DNA of 64,000 bases from Channallabes apus (Eukaryota; Chordata; Actinopteri; Siluriformes; Clariidae): contig CM060127.1 of NCBI GenBank assembly GCA_030522415.1, forward strand, positions 11,448,707-11,512,706, in the 5' to 3' direction. The position numbers and the translations under genes were made by a program. The number at the start of each line of letters is the position of its first letter. Position 1 is the first letter of the stretch. The notes beneath the pieces were generated by a model. It did not search any database. It had not been told where the DNA came from and saw nothing but the letters and a program-made list of their open reading frames with translations. Positions 44,425-56,352 of the stretch are shown in pieces.

Positions 44425-45625
44425 TCCCGCTCCTGAACGTGTGTGTGTGGTAGAAAAGTTGTCACTCATTTAAAACTTGCTTTTATTTGTATTTTCTTTT
44501 TGAATGTTACAAGTTCAAAGCGGTTTTACAGGAGCACCTAGTAAAGAAAATTGTAGTTTCACTGATCGTTCGAAATTGGTTTGGTCATTCAAATAATAAA
44601 TGATTGTAGTGGAGACATTCATATTTGTTCTCATAATCAAATGAAAAAGAAGTGATTTCCGTTTATCATGGTATTTTTCTTTTTCATTTTTTTTGCGTAA
44701 GATATGCTTGCTTGTCACATTTGTCAGCTGTTGAATAACTATATTCTGTTTGAGGGAAAGAAGAGGATTATTCTCTAACAGGAAGACACGATTGCTGATG
44801 TCATTTTATCATGTCGAGGTTTTCCAGCAGAAAATTTCACCAGAACGTTCATTTCATGAAGCTTCATTTAAGAGCTCATTGTACTGCCATCTAGTGGACA
44901 AATGTCTAACTGACGCTCATATTGCAAAGCAGCACAACTACAGAATAATGGATCAAGTAATAGTGTTCATTTTTGATGACCGTCACTTATTTATGCACAC
45001 TATATATAGATATGTAGATATAATTATAATGTGTGCAATGAATGAGTTTAGGCTGTTTCTGCTTAAAAATATTTTGACTAACTTTTTAATTACATTTTTT
45101 AATATACATTTATTCTGCCTTACTGCAACTGCAATCCTATTAGTTTTGTTTATGCAGTAGCTTTTGGAGTGATGTTTGGTCAGATCTGTGCTGTAAACGT
45201 TGAATTCCAAAAGGACTGGACGTACACATTACGTCATCCGAATGATTATTACTGGACTTGAAAAGACATACATTTGTTGCCATGGGTTCTTTTTTTTTTT
45301 TGTGACTGACGCATTGGGAAAAATAGTCTTCAAAACTCATATTTTTTATGTTAGTTTTGAAAAACGGTTATGATATTGTAATATAAAGAATCAGTAAGAT
45401 GCGTACTGATAAGCATCTGGTGGTCTCCAGGTATTTTATTGATCTTTAAGCAAAATAGAACTTGTATTCTCCTGCTTTATGATGAGCACTGTTTTAACTT
45501 TGAATGCTTTTGGAAAAATAAAGTTTTTGAAAAATAATGCCTATATGTTTTGTCTGATTTTCTGACTTACCTTTTTTAGTCGATGGAAAGTTTCCAACCC
45601 CAGAGAAATATAATTGAGCCCACAA
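44425..45625. other. Right-arm flank downstream of H2B, no gene seen
   Basis: Inverted counterpart of 28037-29245. Frames up to 136 codons exist but the equivalent left-arm frames are disrupted by indels, so they are not supported as genes. Confidence 0.7.
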
Positions 45626-46190
45626 CCAAAGGTGGGTAGTAATGAGTTACATTTACTCTGTTACATTTACTTGAGTAACTTTGTGAAATTTTTTTACCTC
45701 TATAAGGAGTTTTACTGTATCATACTTTTTGCTTTTACTTGAGTAGATTTGTGAAGAAAGATCGCTACTCTTCCTCCGCTACACTCGACTCGTTACTTTT
45801 CTAACCATTTATTAGACACATGCAGCCGGTAGATCTACCGAATGACTGTTGTTGCTGCGGCAGATTGGTGAAACAATCACGTGTAGTCAGACGGCATAGT
45901 GGGAGAAAATTTTCAGCTGGCATCATATACAAAGCATGTTTCTAAAAGAATAGCTTCATACTGCAGTGTCTTCTCTATCTGACAAAACAGACACACACTT
46001 CAGCATATACAAACACAAAAAAATGAATGCAACATTACAATGAAACAGAGTCTTTTCACCAAATACTTTTTTACTCTTAATTGTGGAATATTTTGGATGA
46101 CTACTTTTTATTTCTACTTGAATAATATTATTTTGAAGTACACCTACTCTTACTTGAGTAGATTTTTTGGCTACTCCACCCCCCAGGTAG
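45625..46190. mobile_element. hAT-like MITE in the right arm
   Basis: Inverted counterpart of 27350-28036: begins CCAAAGGTGGGTAGTAATG, with ACTTGAGTA motifs at both ends. Shorter than the left copy. Confidence 0.6.
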
Positions 46191-46921
46191 CAAGGTGACA
46201 TTGCTTCAATGTTGAAATTTCATCATTCATTATTTTGGTTGAGGTTGATTATTCAATGCTAAATAATGTTGAATACATTTTGATAATTCATTGCTTTTCT
46301 GTGTTGAAAAGACAAACATTTAATCAATGTTGATTTTTGGTTTTGGAACCCATTCCTCATTCAACAATTTAAAGCGAATTAAATTAACCAAGTGCATTTC
46401 TATAAAATGTGTATGCATGTGTGTATGTGTTTAAAACTTCTATGGGTTCAAAAGAACACAGGATTAAGCGGTATAGAAAATTAATGAATGAATGATGATA
46501 TATATAATACTACATGTATATATAATATTGTTATTGAGAATTTTCTTTTGTGTGTATTTATCTTGCTGTCTAGTTTACTCACACGAGAGATTAATTCCTG
46601 TTTGCCGTTCAAAATACTACATTTTTGGCTCGCATTTAACATCGGAGGGTGTCGGAGGATGTTTTTACACTGTCGCCACATCAGTATAATACACTCTACA
46701 GGCATGAGAATTCATGAGAATTTTGGCAATCAGACCTTCCGTATTTTGTTGGGAAGCATTTGTTTAAGAGCTTAATTCCTGTTTGCCGTTGTCTGTGTCT
46801 GACCCAGAGCAATGTGCGTTCCCCCCACCCCACCTCCGTCACTGACAGGAGTGACTATAGTAAAAAGTCTTCACAGCTGTTTATTGATAAACAGTCTCTC
46901 TCTTTCTCACTTAGAGTTTAA

Positions 46922-47782
46922 GGGTGCTTTCACACCTACAGCATTTGGTGCGCATCAAACGTGTTTGGTCCCTTGGTTCAGTTCGTTTGCGTTGATGTGG
47001 ATGCAATCTCGGTCCTTTGGTGCGCCCCAAATCAATCGATCCGAGACCTACCTGAAGGGGTGGTCTCGGACCGCTTTATCCGCTCTACTTTGGTACAGTT
47101 CGTCTGGTGTGAAAGCAACCAAACCAAATCTGATGAAATGGTATAGTTTAATGCAGTTTGGGTATAAGATACGGGGTTGCGAGTAAAATTATTTTCCCTT
47201 CCTGATGACTCGATTAAATTTTTCAAGCTCGACTCGCGATGAAATCAAACCGCGGAGAAACGTGGAGTGCCGAAGAAATTAAGTGCCTCTCTGTATTCAC
47301 ATTAAAGATGTAAAAATGTGTGGCTGGGCTGTTTCGATCGGCCAACGGATTACCTGATGGATCTGCAGGAAGATTGCCGTCTAATAACAACATGATCATT
47401 CAGGAGGAGGACACGTCTCTCCCTGAAGTGGCGCGCGATGTGCCGTCGGCGAGATGAATAAACCAGGAAGTTGGTTTGGAGTCGCAGCCGCGAATTGTGT
47501 TCGAAATTAATTATCTGAAAATAATGATTTGCACGTACAATGCAGTGCGCGAGGATCAGCACCATGAGCACAAAGCAAAGCTGTTCCTCCATGATTATTG
47601 AAAGTGGCGCGATTTTCTGAAAATAGTCTGTTTCCGGTGCCGATGGGCTTCGCGGTCTATTTTGGTTCGTTTAGAACTCTGCATATGTGAAAGCAAACCG
47701 TACTCACGTCTGTTTACTACATTGTAACATTTTTCTGACTGGTACGGACTAAAGCAATCGAACTATAGGTGTGAAAGCACCC
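46922..47782. mobile_element. PIF/Harbinger-like MITE, 861 bp, TAA TSD
   Basis: TAA flanks both ends (46919-46921, 47783-47785) and the termini GGGTGCTTTCACACCT and AGGTGTGAAAGCACCC are perfect inverted repeats. A 3-bp TWA duplication with GGG ends is characteristic of Harbinger. No transposase. Absent from the left arm. Confidence 0.85.
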
Positions 47783-47971
47783 TAAAACTCAGCACTTTAC
47801 TGTCTTTTGCGTTTATCATGATGCTAATAAGACACACCCATAGGCAACCATTTAGAGCACCCTTCACAATTATCGACAAAAGAGAAAGACTGACTATTGG
47901 TTGTGTAGCTGAAGATTGCACTGAGCAATATTGTGACACAGCCTGGAGATGGCCTGCACTTTCCAGAATTC

Positions 47972-48325
47972 TCCTGAGGTGAGTAACATTGGTTAATATT
48001 TTTACCTACTGCATGTAAAAACAATCTTTTTTTTTTATTAATTGTAATGTGCAAAACTCTGTAGACTACCCTTCCCATATATCAACAAAAGACAAAAAAA
48101 AAGTATTTGTTTGGCTGATCAATAGTGTGACCCTGCCCTTAAATCTACAGTTTCCAGAATTCTCCTGAGGTGAGTGGCATTAGTTCCTATTTTTAACTGC
48201 TACGTGAGGTGAGTCGCGTTAGTTACTATTTTTAACTGCTGTCTGAGGTGAGTAGGATTTGTTCATATTTTTAGCTGCTGCCTGTGGTGAGTAGAATTAG
48301 TGTATATTTTTAACTGCTACAGTGG
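47972..48325 (+). repeat. Minisatellite with repeated splice-donor-like GAGGTGAGT
   Basis: Units of about 39-40 bp at 48160-48322 each contain CTGAGGTGAGT (with variants) followed by TATTTTTAACTGCT; a diverged unit lies at about 47970. The donor-like motif recurs at 47976, 48167, 48206, 48245 and 48285. Confidence 0.75.
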
Positions 48326-48479
48326 GAGCCACGCCAAATAGCCGCGACAGTGTGGCTGAAGTGTGAATGGCGTGTGAATGGCCTTTGCACGCCATAATCC
48401 CCCCTCCCTTTTCTGGCTGAAAGGCGTGTCAAGATTTCACAGTAAACACGCCCATTCAAGCCCAATTTATTCATTTACC

Positions 48480-48645
48480 TGGTGCCACCACTAGATGGCG
48501 CTTCGTTCTTAAGAACACGTTAAAACAAGCCAGCTGCGCTGAGTTGCAATCACGTGATTTTAACAACCCGCCTCCACCCCCGCCGAAATGACGCTGCCAA
48601 ACTACAGAGATGAAGATGGCGGCTTAACGGACTATTCGTGGTAAG
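48480..48645 (+). promoter_or_regulatory. Possible promoter and first exon with a YY1-like site
   Basis: GC-rich against an AT-rich background, with AAGATGGCGGC (YY1-type, often just downstream of a transcription start) at about 48614-48624 and a strong donor TCGTGGTAAGT at about 48636-48645. An ATG at 48588 would give MTLPNYRDEDGGLTDYS before the donor. No downstream exon was found in the window, so this may be a non-coding or relic first exon. Confidence 0.35.
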
Positions 48646-48649
48646 TGAT

Positions 48650-49266
48650 GTTTTATTTTATAAAATGTGTTTGGGGTAGTTTACAGTTTATTTCCCAGTT
48701 TAGTTTTTTATTGGCTGTTTTAAATATCACTGGCAGCACCAGCAGCGGTCAGATGTGACTTTAGAGAACTTAATGATCTGTTTACCAAGTCTGGAGTTAA
48801 TATTACAGCTTACTGTCAGTGTCACACACTCACAATGTCACTCCACTTTAACTCAAAAACATGCTCAAGCTTCGACAATACTATTAATGTCCCTATTACA
48901 AGAGCTGCACTACCCGATGAAGAGTGTTTGTGTTCTCTGTAAATACTGAGAGAATCTCACCGCGTGCTGTCTGGATAAATTCAGCGCTTATTTATTCTCT
49001 GGTTAAGAGTTAATCTGCATGTTATTTCTGTGACTGTAATATAATGTGATGCAGTTGATGAGGGACACAGACTGAGGGGAGCTGTACAGGAGCTAGTAAC
49101 GCTCATAACCCGGTTTATATTTTACACACTTTGTCCGGGACTTTCCGCGGTAGCGCGAGCGCTTAGTTAAAGAGCTGAATAACAACACTGAAGTGTTTAT
49201 CAGTTAAGGAGGAGGAGGGGGGAGGTGTGTGTGTGGGGGGGGGGGGTGAGGGGCTTCAGTAAGTTA
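48650..49266. other. Intergenic, no gene seen
   Basis: Ordinary AT-rich sequence, with a G-rich tract (GGGGGGGGGG) at about 49235-49246 next to (GT)n. Confidence 0.6.
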
Positions 49267-51040
49267 TACAGATGTCGCCATTAAAAACCCGCGTTTCGAG
49301 AAAAGGGATCCCGTGACTTGCCGCGGCTTTGCGCGGCTGCGTGCGGGAAGCTGTGAACATGCCCTTCATTACCTGTAGGGGGCAGTCGTGTTTCAGTCTG
49401 AAGTATTGTGTGTCTACTGAAGCCGAAAATGTGTGCAAATTAAACTGCGCATGCGTGTTTGGAGACGCTGTGCCCGCGCTGTGGATCAGTCGGTTGGGAA
49501 TCATCATGGAGGTACAACACGGCGTGGCTGGAGCTGGAGTTTGTCGTGTTCGAGGTAAGTTTACCTTTCTGTTTTGGATGTGATTCTCGCTTTCATGACT
49601 CCCAATTAATGTTCATCTTAATCTCAGGAAGTACAATTAGCTATTTCAGTTTTTAATAGTGTGGAGATTCACAAAACACCGTTTTCGTGTAAAAACCTGA
49701 ACCTACGGAGCCCCCCAGGGGTCCTGTAGTAAATAAATAAATAAATAAAATAATAACGAACCGAGCGCGCGGATTAATACACTGAGATGTGTGTTTCTTA
49801 CCCCCACCCCGAGTGAAAACGGCGTGTTCAGACAAAGGCTCGCCAGTTAGATGCCATTTCTGAACAAACTGAGTCGTGTGTGTTAAAGCATTAAATGGTA
49901 AAAGAGCACTAGCAATAAACGTTTTTTTTTCTGAAGCCGAACTTTATTAATGAGTTACGAGTAAAGAACCTGTACATATGTTCATACAGTATTGACAGCA
50001 GCTCTAATTTACTGCGGTAAAGCCAGCCGCGGTTCAGAAAAACACGGTCAAGCCAGCCGCGATTGATTTTAGTGCGCGCGCATATTACAGTGATTACGGT
50101 AGTTTCATGAACAACACAGAGAGAATGCCCCATATCTGAAAAATGCTGCAGTAAAATAGTTTCATATGTGGTGTGTATATAGTATGGGACGTCCTGAATA
50201 AGAACTGATCATTGTTTTTTTCTACTTATTAGAAATGGGGTCTTTATACCCCTTTAAAGTGTAATAATGTCCAATATCTCAAAAATGCTGCAGTAAAATA
50301 GTTTCATATGTGGTGTGTATATAGTATGGGACGTCCTGAATAAGAACTGATCATTGTTTTTTTCTACTTTTTTTTTTTATCATATAATGTGTGTACATTA
50401 TATGGGATAAAAACTTACCAACCATACAAACCATGGCGTTTTATACTTACTAGAATTAATTTTTTCATAGGTCTCTGAAGTGAAATAAAGGCATTTTATT
50501 TAACTTTTTTTCCCCATTGTGAACATTTGTTTATTTGACCTCTCTTCCAAAGCAGACGTTAATCCTCATTATAGAAAACATTCATTGAAGAATAACTGCT
50601 ACTTTTGAACAGTAAAACAAAATAAAAATCAATTCTGGTATTTAGAAAGACTAAATACATTTTGTCTGTTTTCTACGAATTCTGCTGTAACTTATCTACA
50701 TAAAACAATTATTTGAATGGTGAATATTTAAGAAAAATATTGTAACAGACAACCGTCAAAGTCACCAATAAATAACACGGATATTAAAGCAGAAATGCAA
50801 ATAAATAAGCAAGTAAAAATTGACGAGCATGTTGTATTATCTCTCAGTCCTGGGCGTCTAAATGAAAAGCGCTCTGAAAGCGCGTTGTCTCTGTGTCGGT
50901 CCTGAAACTACCGTAATCACTGTAATATGTGCGCACACTAAAATCAATCGCGGCTGGCTTGACCGCAGTTCTAATTTGTCTAAATCACATTGCAGACAAT
51001 AAAAATAAGTCGAGTCATCCTGTGACTTCATCATAGGATT
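49267..51040 (+). repeat. Gene-like repeat, copy B
   Basis: Starts TACAGATGTCGCCATTAA, then a GC-rich part with GCGCATGCGTG (NRF1-like, about 49447), an ATG (49506) in ATCATCATGGAGG, an exon-like block and a donor CGAG|GTAAGT at about 49556. It matches copy A (10080-10899, inverted) up to about 51030, apart from the 959-bp transposon at 50011-50969. Copy B keeps the ATG that copy A has lost. Confidence 0.6.
50011..50969. mobile_element. DNA transposon, 959 bp, 8-bp TSD, unclassified
   Basis: Perfect 8-bp duplication TCTAATTT (50003-50010 and 50970-50977). Termini ACTGCGGTAAAGCCAGCCGC and ACTGCGGTCAAGCCAGCCGC (inverted); the inverted match resumes through ATTGATTTTAGTGCG and ATTACAGTGATTACGGTAG. 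Copy A at about 10151-10158 shows the empty site. A 140-bp block is tandemly repeated inside (about 50140 and 50280). The 8-bp TSD suggests hAT or P, but the ACTGCGG start is not typical of either. Confidence 0.9.
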
Positions 51041-51309
51041 TCCTGACACTGTAAAGGTGCAGAGTAATCTATGGAGTGTAGCCATCTCATGCCATGTTTT
51101 ACAATGTTTTAGTGATGCAAGATTATTGCTAAAGCAATTTAACCCAAGTTTAACAATCTGAAGTATATGAAGTGATGGTCATTTTTTATTATCAATTATT
51201 TGTATTATTTTTTTTTCTCTGTGAAATGAAGTCAGCACAGGTTGAAGCAATTCAGATTTTTTTTTTTGTTTCTCAAAATAAATTATTTATTTTCTTGTAC
51301 ATTTTATGC

Positions 51310-51506
51310 AGGGGGACAGACGAACTGATGCCAGTATGCACCTTCTTAAAATCCTTGTCGTCTGTGTTGTTGAAGGGGAAGGACCAGTTGGTGTATCCAT
51401 AATCCTTGAAGGAGAGGAAATTTTGCAAGAATGTGGCAATAGCTCCGAGCACTGCGCTACACATTTGAGCTATTTTCAGGATTTTTTATGTGGACCAGCT
51501 GATTAA
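51310..51506 (+). pseudogene. Exon-like segment of an unidentified fish multigene family
   Basis: A T-rich tract and TTTTATGCAG acceptor precede an open frame GDRRTDASMHLLKILVVCVV, GPVGVSIILEGEEILQEC, ATHLSYFQDFLCGPAD and a stop. The VGVxIILEGxxIL pattern resembles the final exon of uncharacterised multicopy fish proteins I have met, but it lacks their usual C-terminal ALNLSYP-like ending. It lies 0.3 kb after copy B in the same orientation. Confidence 0.35.
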
Positions 51507-51539
51507 GCACTGGTAAGCATTTGTTCATAAAGCATTTCA

Positions 51540-52205
51540 TCCTTAGGACTGAAAAATGTTACTGAATTGATAACTTAAGCTGAATCCCAATTCTATTTTC
51601 TACCCCTACCCCTCGCCCCTTCCCCTTGTTCCTTGAAACGAAGTGGAAAGGGGAAGGGTTTAAATTTTTCCCCCAAGAATTGGGACACCACTACAACACT
51701 GTTATACGTCATCATATGTTGTCGCTAGTTCCTAATGTTACGTCAGAGGACATGCGCCGATGTTTATCACACATTCCAATAAGAGATTCAATTACTCACT
51801 CCCAAAGTTTTTTTTGCACCGTATTTTGATTTTTAAAAAAGTTGCTCATTTTCACCACGAACACGGATGAGCCTTCGGGTTTCCTCAGCCGTCCCTATAC
51901 AGAATATAAATTACAAAACTGTGGTCACGTTGCAATAAGTAAGAATAGTGTAAGCATCGTTCATTTACATGTACACATATGGCCGTAAGCAAAACAAACA
52001 ATGCATTATCAAATGCTCGGCAAACTGACGTGCTACTGAACTTTCATATTTGTTTGTAGCATGCAGTAAAGTGTATGTGACATAAAAATATATATTTGTA
52101 ATATCGTGCAATCTGTGCTATCCGCTAGCAAACTTTAGCGATTTTTTTTGCAAACGTTTCTTTACAGAACATCACCATAAACACAAACACAAGACTAGAG
52201 GTAAT
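51540..52205. other. Intergenic with MITE-like repeat
   Basis: 51580-51710 contains TACCCCTACCCCTCGCCCC and AAGAATTGGGACACCAC, which I recognise as part of a widespread fish transposon-like repeat. No gene seen. Confidence 0.45.
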
Positions 52206-52745
52206 ATACTGTAGTAAAGCGTTTTTCAGCCTTTAAGACAAATTCTGGAGGGAAGATTACTTTTCCTTTTTCTGAGCAAACTCATTCTATCGTTCAACAT
52301 GTGCAGGCCTTGTGGCATGTTGTGTGCTTTCACAGGAAGTGAATGGAGCGAATGTGGCGAGGCGCTGCAATGTTGACAGAGATCAGGATCGTTTCTTTTT
52401 TCGAGCGGACCGTTTTCCAATCTTTGAGTGGTGAGGTTTCAATTAGGTCTATACTGGGCCATGTTCAGACTAACTAGGTAGCTTTTTTGAGCAATTATAA
52501 CGCTTTATTAACTAGAGATGTGAATAACCTTGTGAAAAAGGGAACAAGTTTTGAGACCTCTGTAAGCAGCATGCTCCATGTTGGCAGACTGTCTGAGGTG
52601 GTCCATGGACACCACTGGAGCAGCGTGACGGCACAGCATGAAGACATGGGACACACGAGCTGCCTGAAGCCTAGGGAGACAAGACTCGCAAGGCAGAATT
52701 GCCTCCTGCAGTTGACACCGTGACAGCAGCTCTGATCATGACATC

Positions 52746-53448
52746 TGTTCCTCTGCCCAGGTCCAACACACCAAGGACGCAGCCCGCCCAGTGTTCCTAC
52801 ACCCCGGCGCCGGGATACCACGGACCCTGGATACAGGAGCGGCGGAAGAAGCACGCCAAGCCCCGGGCGAGGACCTCTCCCCCTCCACCACCACCACCCG
52901 TCTTCGACATCTCGACCCAAAACCGCTTCGCTCCTCTCCGCGAGGCGGCACACGACGTCCTGGTCATCGGAGACTCCATCGTTCGTCACGTGCGTGCTAC
53001 CACGGCTAAAGGTAAGGTGCACACACGCTGTTTACCTGGTGCACGTGTTCTTGATGTTGCTGCACAGGTGCCTGCTGCCCTGAGGAGGAACATTGGAGCT
53101 GTGGTTCTTCATGCCGGCACGAACGACACCAGGCTGAGGCAGACGGAGATCCTAAAGAAGGACTTCAGGAGCCTGGTCGAGAAGGTCCGCAGCACATCAC
53201 CCACGACAAGGATCATCGTATCTGGACCGCTTCCCACATTTCAGCGAGGAATCGAGAAGTTCAGTAGATTATTTGCTTTTAATGAATGGTTACAATCTTG
53301 GTGTCAACAACAGAAATTACGCTTTGTTGATAACTGGAATGTTTTCTGGGAGCGTCCTAGGCTCTATCACACCGATGGCCTACACCCTAGCAGAGCTGGA
53401 GCAGCGGTCCTCTCTGACAACATCTCCAGAACACTACGAACCATCTGA
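52746..53448 (+). pseudogene. L2 ORF1, 5'-truncated (SGNH esterase domain retained)
   Basis: Lacks the N-terminal coiled coil but keeps PLPRSNTPRTQPAQC through the hydrolase blocks VIGDSIVRH, LHAGTNDTR and DGLHPSRAG to the normal end. By chance the frame is open upstream into tRNA-cluster DNA, giving a 249-codon ORF from 52699 whose first 17 or so residues are not LINE-derived. Confidence 0.85.
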
Positions 53449-53544
53449 CTGGCGGTAAGTCATACTGTAGATTCCAAACATATTAAACACATCACAACTC
53501 ACCGTAGTGATAGACGAACACACATAGCTTGTCCTATAGAAACT

Positions 53545-56352
53545 GTGTCTGTTCCCCGAATACTGAGAAAAAAGAATAAATTTGTTAAATTTGCCCGAAA
53601 CAATCTGATAACCATAAAACCAGAAAAAGGCAAAATAATTAGTCAAAATCCACCTCTAAAGTTTGGACTACTCAACATTAGATCCCTTGCGCCTAAAGCA
53701 CTTATTGTTAATGAAATTATCTCAGATTATTGCCTTGACGCACTCTGTCTCACTGAAACCTGGCTTAAACCAAATGAATATTTTGGTCTGAATGAGTCTA
53801 CTCCGTCAGGATATTTCTATAAGCACGAGCCCCGTCTAATTGGTCGCGGTGGTGGTGTCGCCACTATCTACAATGATGTACTCACTGTTACCCAGAAAAT
53901 AAGGCCCAGGTTTAATTCATTTGAAGTGCTTATCCTTAATGTTGCACTAAATGAAATACGTAATAAACCCTTGCTATATTTTACCCTGGCCACCGTGTAC
54001 AGACCCCCGGGGCCATATGGCGATTTTCTTAAAGAATTTGGACATCTGCTATCAGACCTATTGGTTAACTCTGACAAAGTATTGATAGTAGGAGACTTTA
54101 ACATTCATGTAGATGATGCTAACGACGCTTTAGCACTCACATTTATGGATTTACTAAATTCCTTTGGGGTTAAGCAAAATATAATTGGAGCAACTCACCG
54201 CTTTAATCATACGCTAGATTTAATTATATCCCATGGTATAGATGTCTCTAATATAGAGATCATACCTCAAAGTGATGATATCACAGATCATCACCTCCTG
54301 ACATATACTCTACCCGTAGAACAGATTAGCTGTGTCTCCCCACGTTATCAATCTGTTAGAAATATGAATCCCACCACTAAAGACAGATTCACAAGTAATC
54401 TGCCGGATCTGTCCCAATTTCTTATTAGACCCCTAAATGCAGATGATCTAGATGAAGTGACTAGCAGCATGGGCACTATTTTTACCAGTACATTAGACAC
54501 TGTTGCTCCCATCAGATTAAAAAAAGTCAGAGATAAAACATTGGCACCGTGGTACAACAGTCATACTCGCGCCCTAAAGAGAGCAACCCGTAACCTCGAG
54601 CGAAAATGGAGGAAAACTAAATTAGAAGTCTTTCGAATTGCATATAAAGACAGTATGTGCAGCTATAAACAGGCTCTAAAAACTGCTAGGACCGAGCATC
54701 TTAGCCAACTGATAGCAAGAAACCAAAATAATCCCAGGTTCTTATTTAGTACAGTGGCTCGCCTAACAAAACCTAAGATGCCCGCAGAGAGTATCCCATC
54801 ACAGTTTAGAAGTGAAGACTTTATGGACTTCTTTAATGAAAAAATCAATAATATCAGGAAGAAAATAATGGAGGTTCAACCTCTAATAGTATCTCACAAT
54901 CCAGTTCAGCCTATAGCTTCACATTTAGATTTTCACTGCTTTACAGGTATAGGACAGGAAGAGCTGTATAAACTCATCACCTCGGCTAAATCAACAACGT
55001 GCCTGTTAGACCCAATCCCAACCAGATTTTTAAAAGAAGTGATGCTTACGGTTGGAGAGCCACTCCTAAACATTATTAATTCTTCATTACATCTAGGTCA
55101 CGTCCCTAAACCTTTCAAGTTAGCAGTTATTAAGCCGCTTCTTAAAAAATCTAATTTGGACGCGAATGAAATAAAAAATTACAGACCGATTTCAAACCTC
55201 CCGTTCATATCAAAAATACTAGAAAAAGTAGTATCAGCTCAAATTTGCACATTCTTGCAGGATAACAACATCCTTGAAGAATTTCAGTCAGGTTTCAGGC
55301 CCCATCATAGCACAGAAACTGCACTAGTTAAGATTACAAATGACTTGTTTTTAGCTTCAGACCAAGGCTGCATCTCATTGCTAGTCCTGCTTGATCTTAG
55401 TGCTGCATTCGACACTATAGATCATAATATTCTCATAGATCGCTTACAAAATTATATAGGTATTCAGGGACAGGCATTAAAATGGTTTAGATCTTACCTG
55501 TCTGATCGCTACCATTTTGTAGATCTAAATGGAGAACCGTCTGGTATAATGCCAGTGAAATATGGGGTCCCACAAGGGTCAGTTTTAGGACCTCTGTTGT
55601 TCTCAATATACATGCTCCCCTTGGGTAACATCATTAGAAGACATGGGATTAGTTTCCATTGTTATGCTGATGATACCCAATTATATATCTCAACTAAACC
55701 AGACGAAATACCTAAGCTGTCTAGATTAACTGAGTGTGTCCAGGACATAAAAGATTGGATGACCAATAACTTTCTTTTATTAAATTCAGATAAGACAGAG
55801 ATATTACTTATTGGCCCAAAAACCAGCACACAACAGCTTTCAAAATTCAGCTTGCGCTTAGAAGGATGTACTGTTATTACCAGCTCAGCAGTAAAAGATC
55901 TGGGAGTAATATTAGACAGTAACTTGTCTTTTGAAAATCACATTTCAAATATCACAAAAACAGCCTTTTTCCATCTTCGAAATATTGCTAAACTTAGGAA
56001 CATCTTATCCGTATCTGATGCAGAAAAACTATTTCATGCATTCATGACCTCCAGACTGGACTATTGTAATGCATTACTAGGTGGTTGTCCTGCATCCTCA
56101 ATAAACAAGCTTCAGTTAATCCAAAATGCAGCTGCCAGGGTTCTCACTAGATCCAGAAAATATGATCATATAACCCCAATATTATCATCCCTGCACTGGC
56201 TACCTGTTCAGTTTAGAATAAATTACAAAATAGTATTACTTACATACAAGGCCTTAAATGGTTTAGCTCCCACATACCTAACCAGTCTTCTGATACGCTA
56301 CAATCCACCACGCGCCTTAAGATCACAAAACTCCGGACTTTTTCATATTTAG
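53545..56352 (+). CDS. L2 ORF2: endonuclease plus reverse transcriptase, 935 aa, C-terminus truncated
   Basis: Endonuclease domain at about residues 35-260 ([29 protein letters not shown], and DDITDHHLL at its end), RT at about 500-790 ([50 protein letters not shown], catalytic [10 protein letters not shown]), then [15 protein letters not shown] and the C-terminal [10 protein letters not shown] and [13 protein letters not shown] blocks. All catalytic motifs are intact and no frameshift interrupts them. Relative to copy 1 a 46-bp deletion after CTCCGGAC (about 56337) changes the frame and ends the protein at GLFHI, removing roughly 55 C-terminal residues. Whether the truncated enzyme works is unknown. 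Start at 53545 by analogy with copy 1. Confidence 0.88.
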   Translation: MSVPRILRKKNKFVKFARNNLITIKPEKGKIISQNPPLKFGLLNIRSLAPKALIVNEIISDYCLDALCLTETWLKPNEYFGLNESTPSGYFYKHEPRLIGRGGGVATIYNDVLTVTQKIRPRFNSFEVLILNVALNEIRNKPLLYFTLATVYRPPGPYGDFLKEFGHLLSDLLVNSDKVLIVGDFNIHVDDANDALALTFMDLLNSFGVKQNIIGATHRFNHTLDLIISHGIDVSNIEIIPQSDDITDHHLLTYTLPVEQISCVSPRYQSVRNMNPTTKDRFTSNLPDLSQFLIRPLNADDLDEVTSSMGTIFTSTLDTVAPIRLKKVRDKTLAPWYNSHTRALKRATRNLERKWRKTKLEVFRIAYKDSMCSYKQALKTARTEHLSQLIARNQNNPRFLFSTVARLTKPKMPAESIPSQFRSEDFMDFFNEKINNIRKKIMEVQPLIVSHNPVQPIASHLDFHCFTGIGQEELYKLITSAKSTTCLLDPIPTRFLKEVMLTVGEPLLNIINSSLHLGHVPKPFKLAVIKPLLKKSNLDANEIKNYRPISNLPFISKILEKVVSAQICTFLQDNNILEEFQSGFRPHHSTETALVKITNDLFLASDQGCISLLVLLDLSAAFDTIDHNILIDRLQNYIGIQGQALKWFRSYLSDRYHFVDLNGEPSGIMPVKYGVPQGSVLGPLLFSIYMLPLGNIIRRHGISFHCYADDTQLYISTKPDEIPKLSRLTECVQDIKDWMTNNFLLLNSDKTEILLIGPKTSTQQLSKFSLRLEGCTVITSSAVKDLGVILDSNLSFENHISNITKTAFFHLRNIAKLRNILSVSDAEKLFHAFMTSRLDYCNALLGGCPASSINKLQLIQNAAARVLTRSRKYDHITPILSSLHWLPVQFRINYKIVLLTYKALNGLAPTYLTSLLIRYNPPRALRSQNSGLFHI

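Noticed and set aside
44750..45160. 136-codon plus-strand ORF in the right arm
   Set aside because: The mirrored left-arm sequence has indels that disrupt it and no domain is recognisable.
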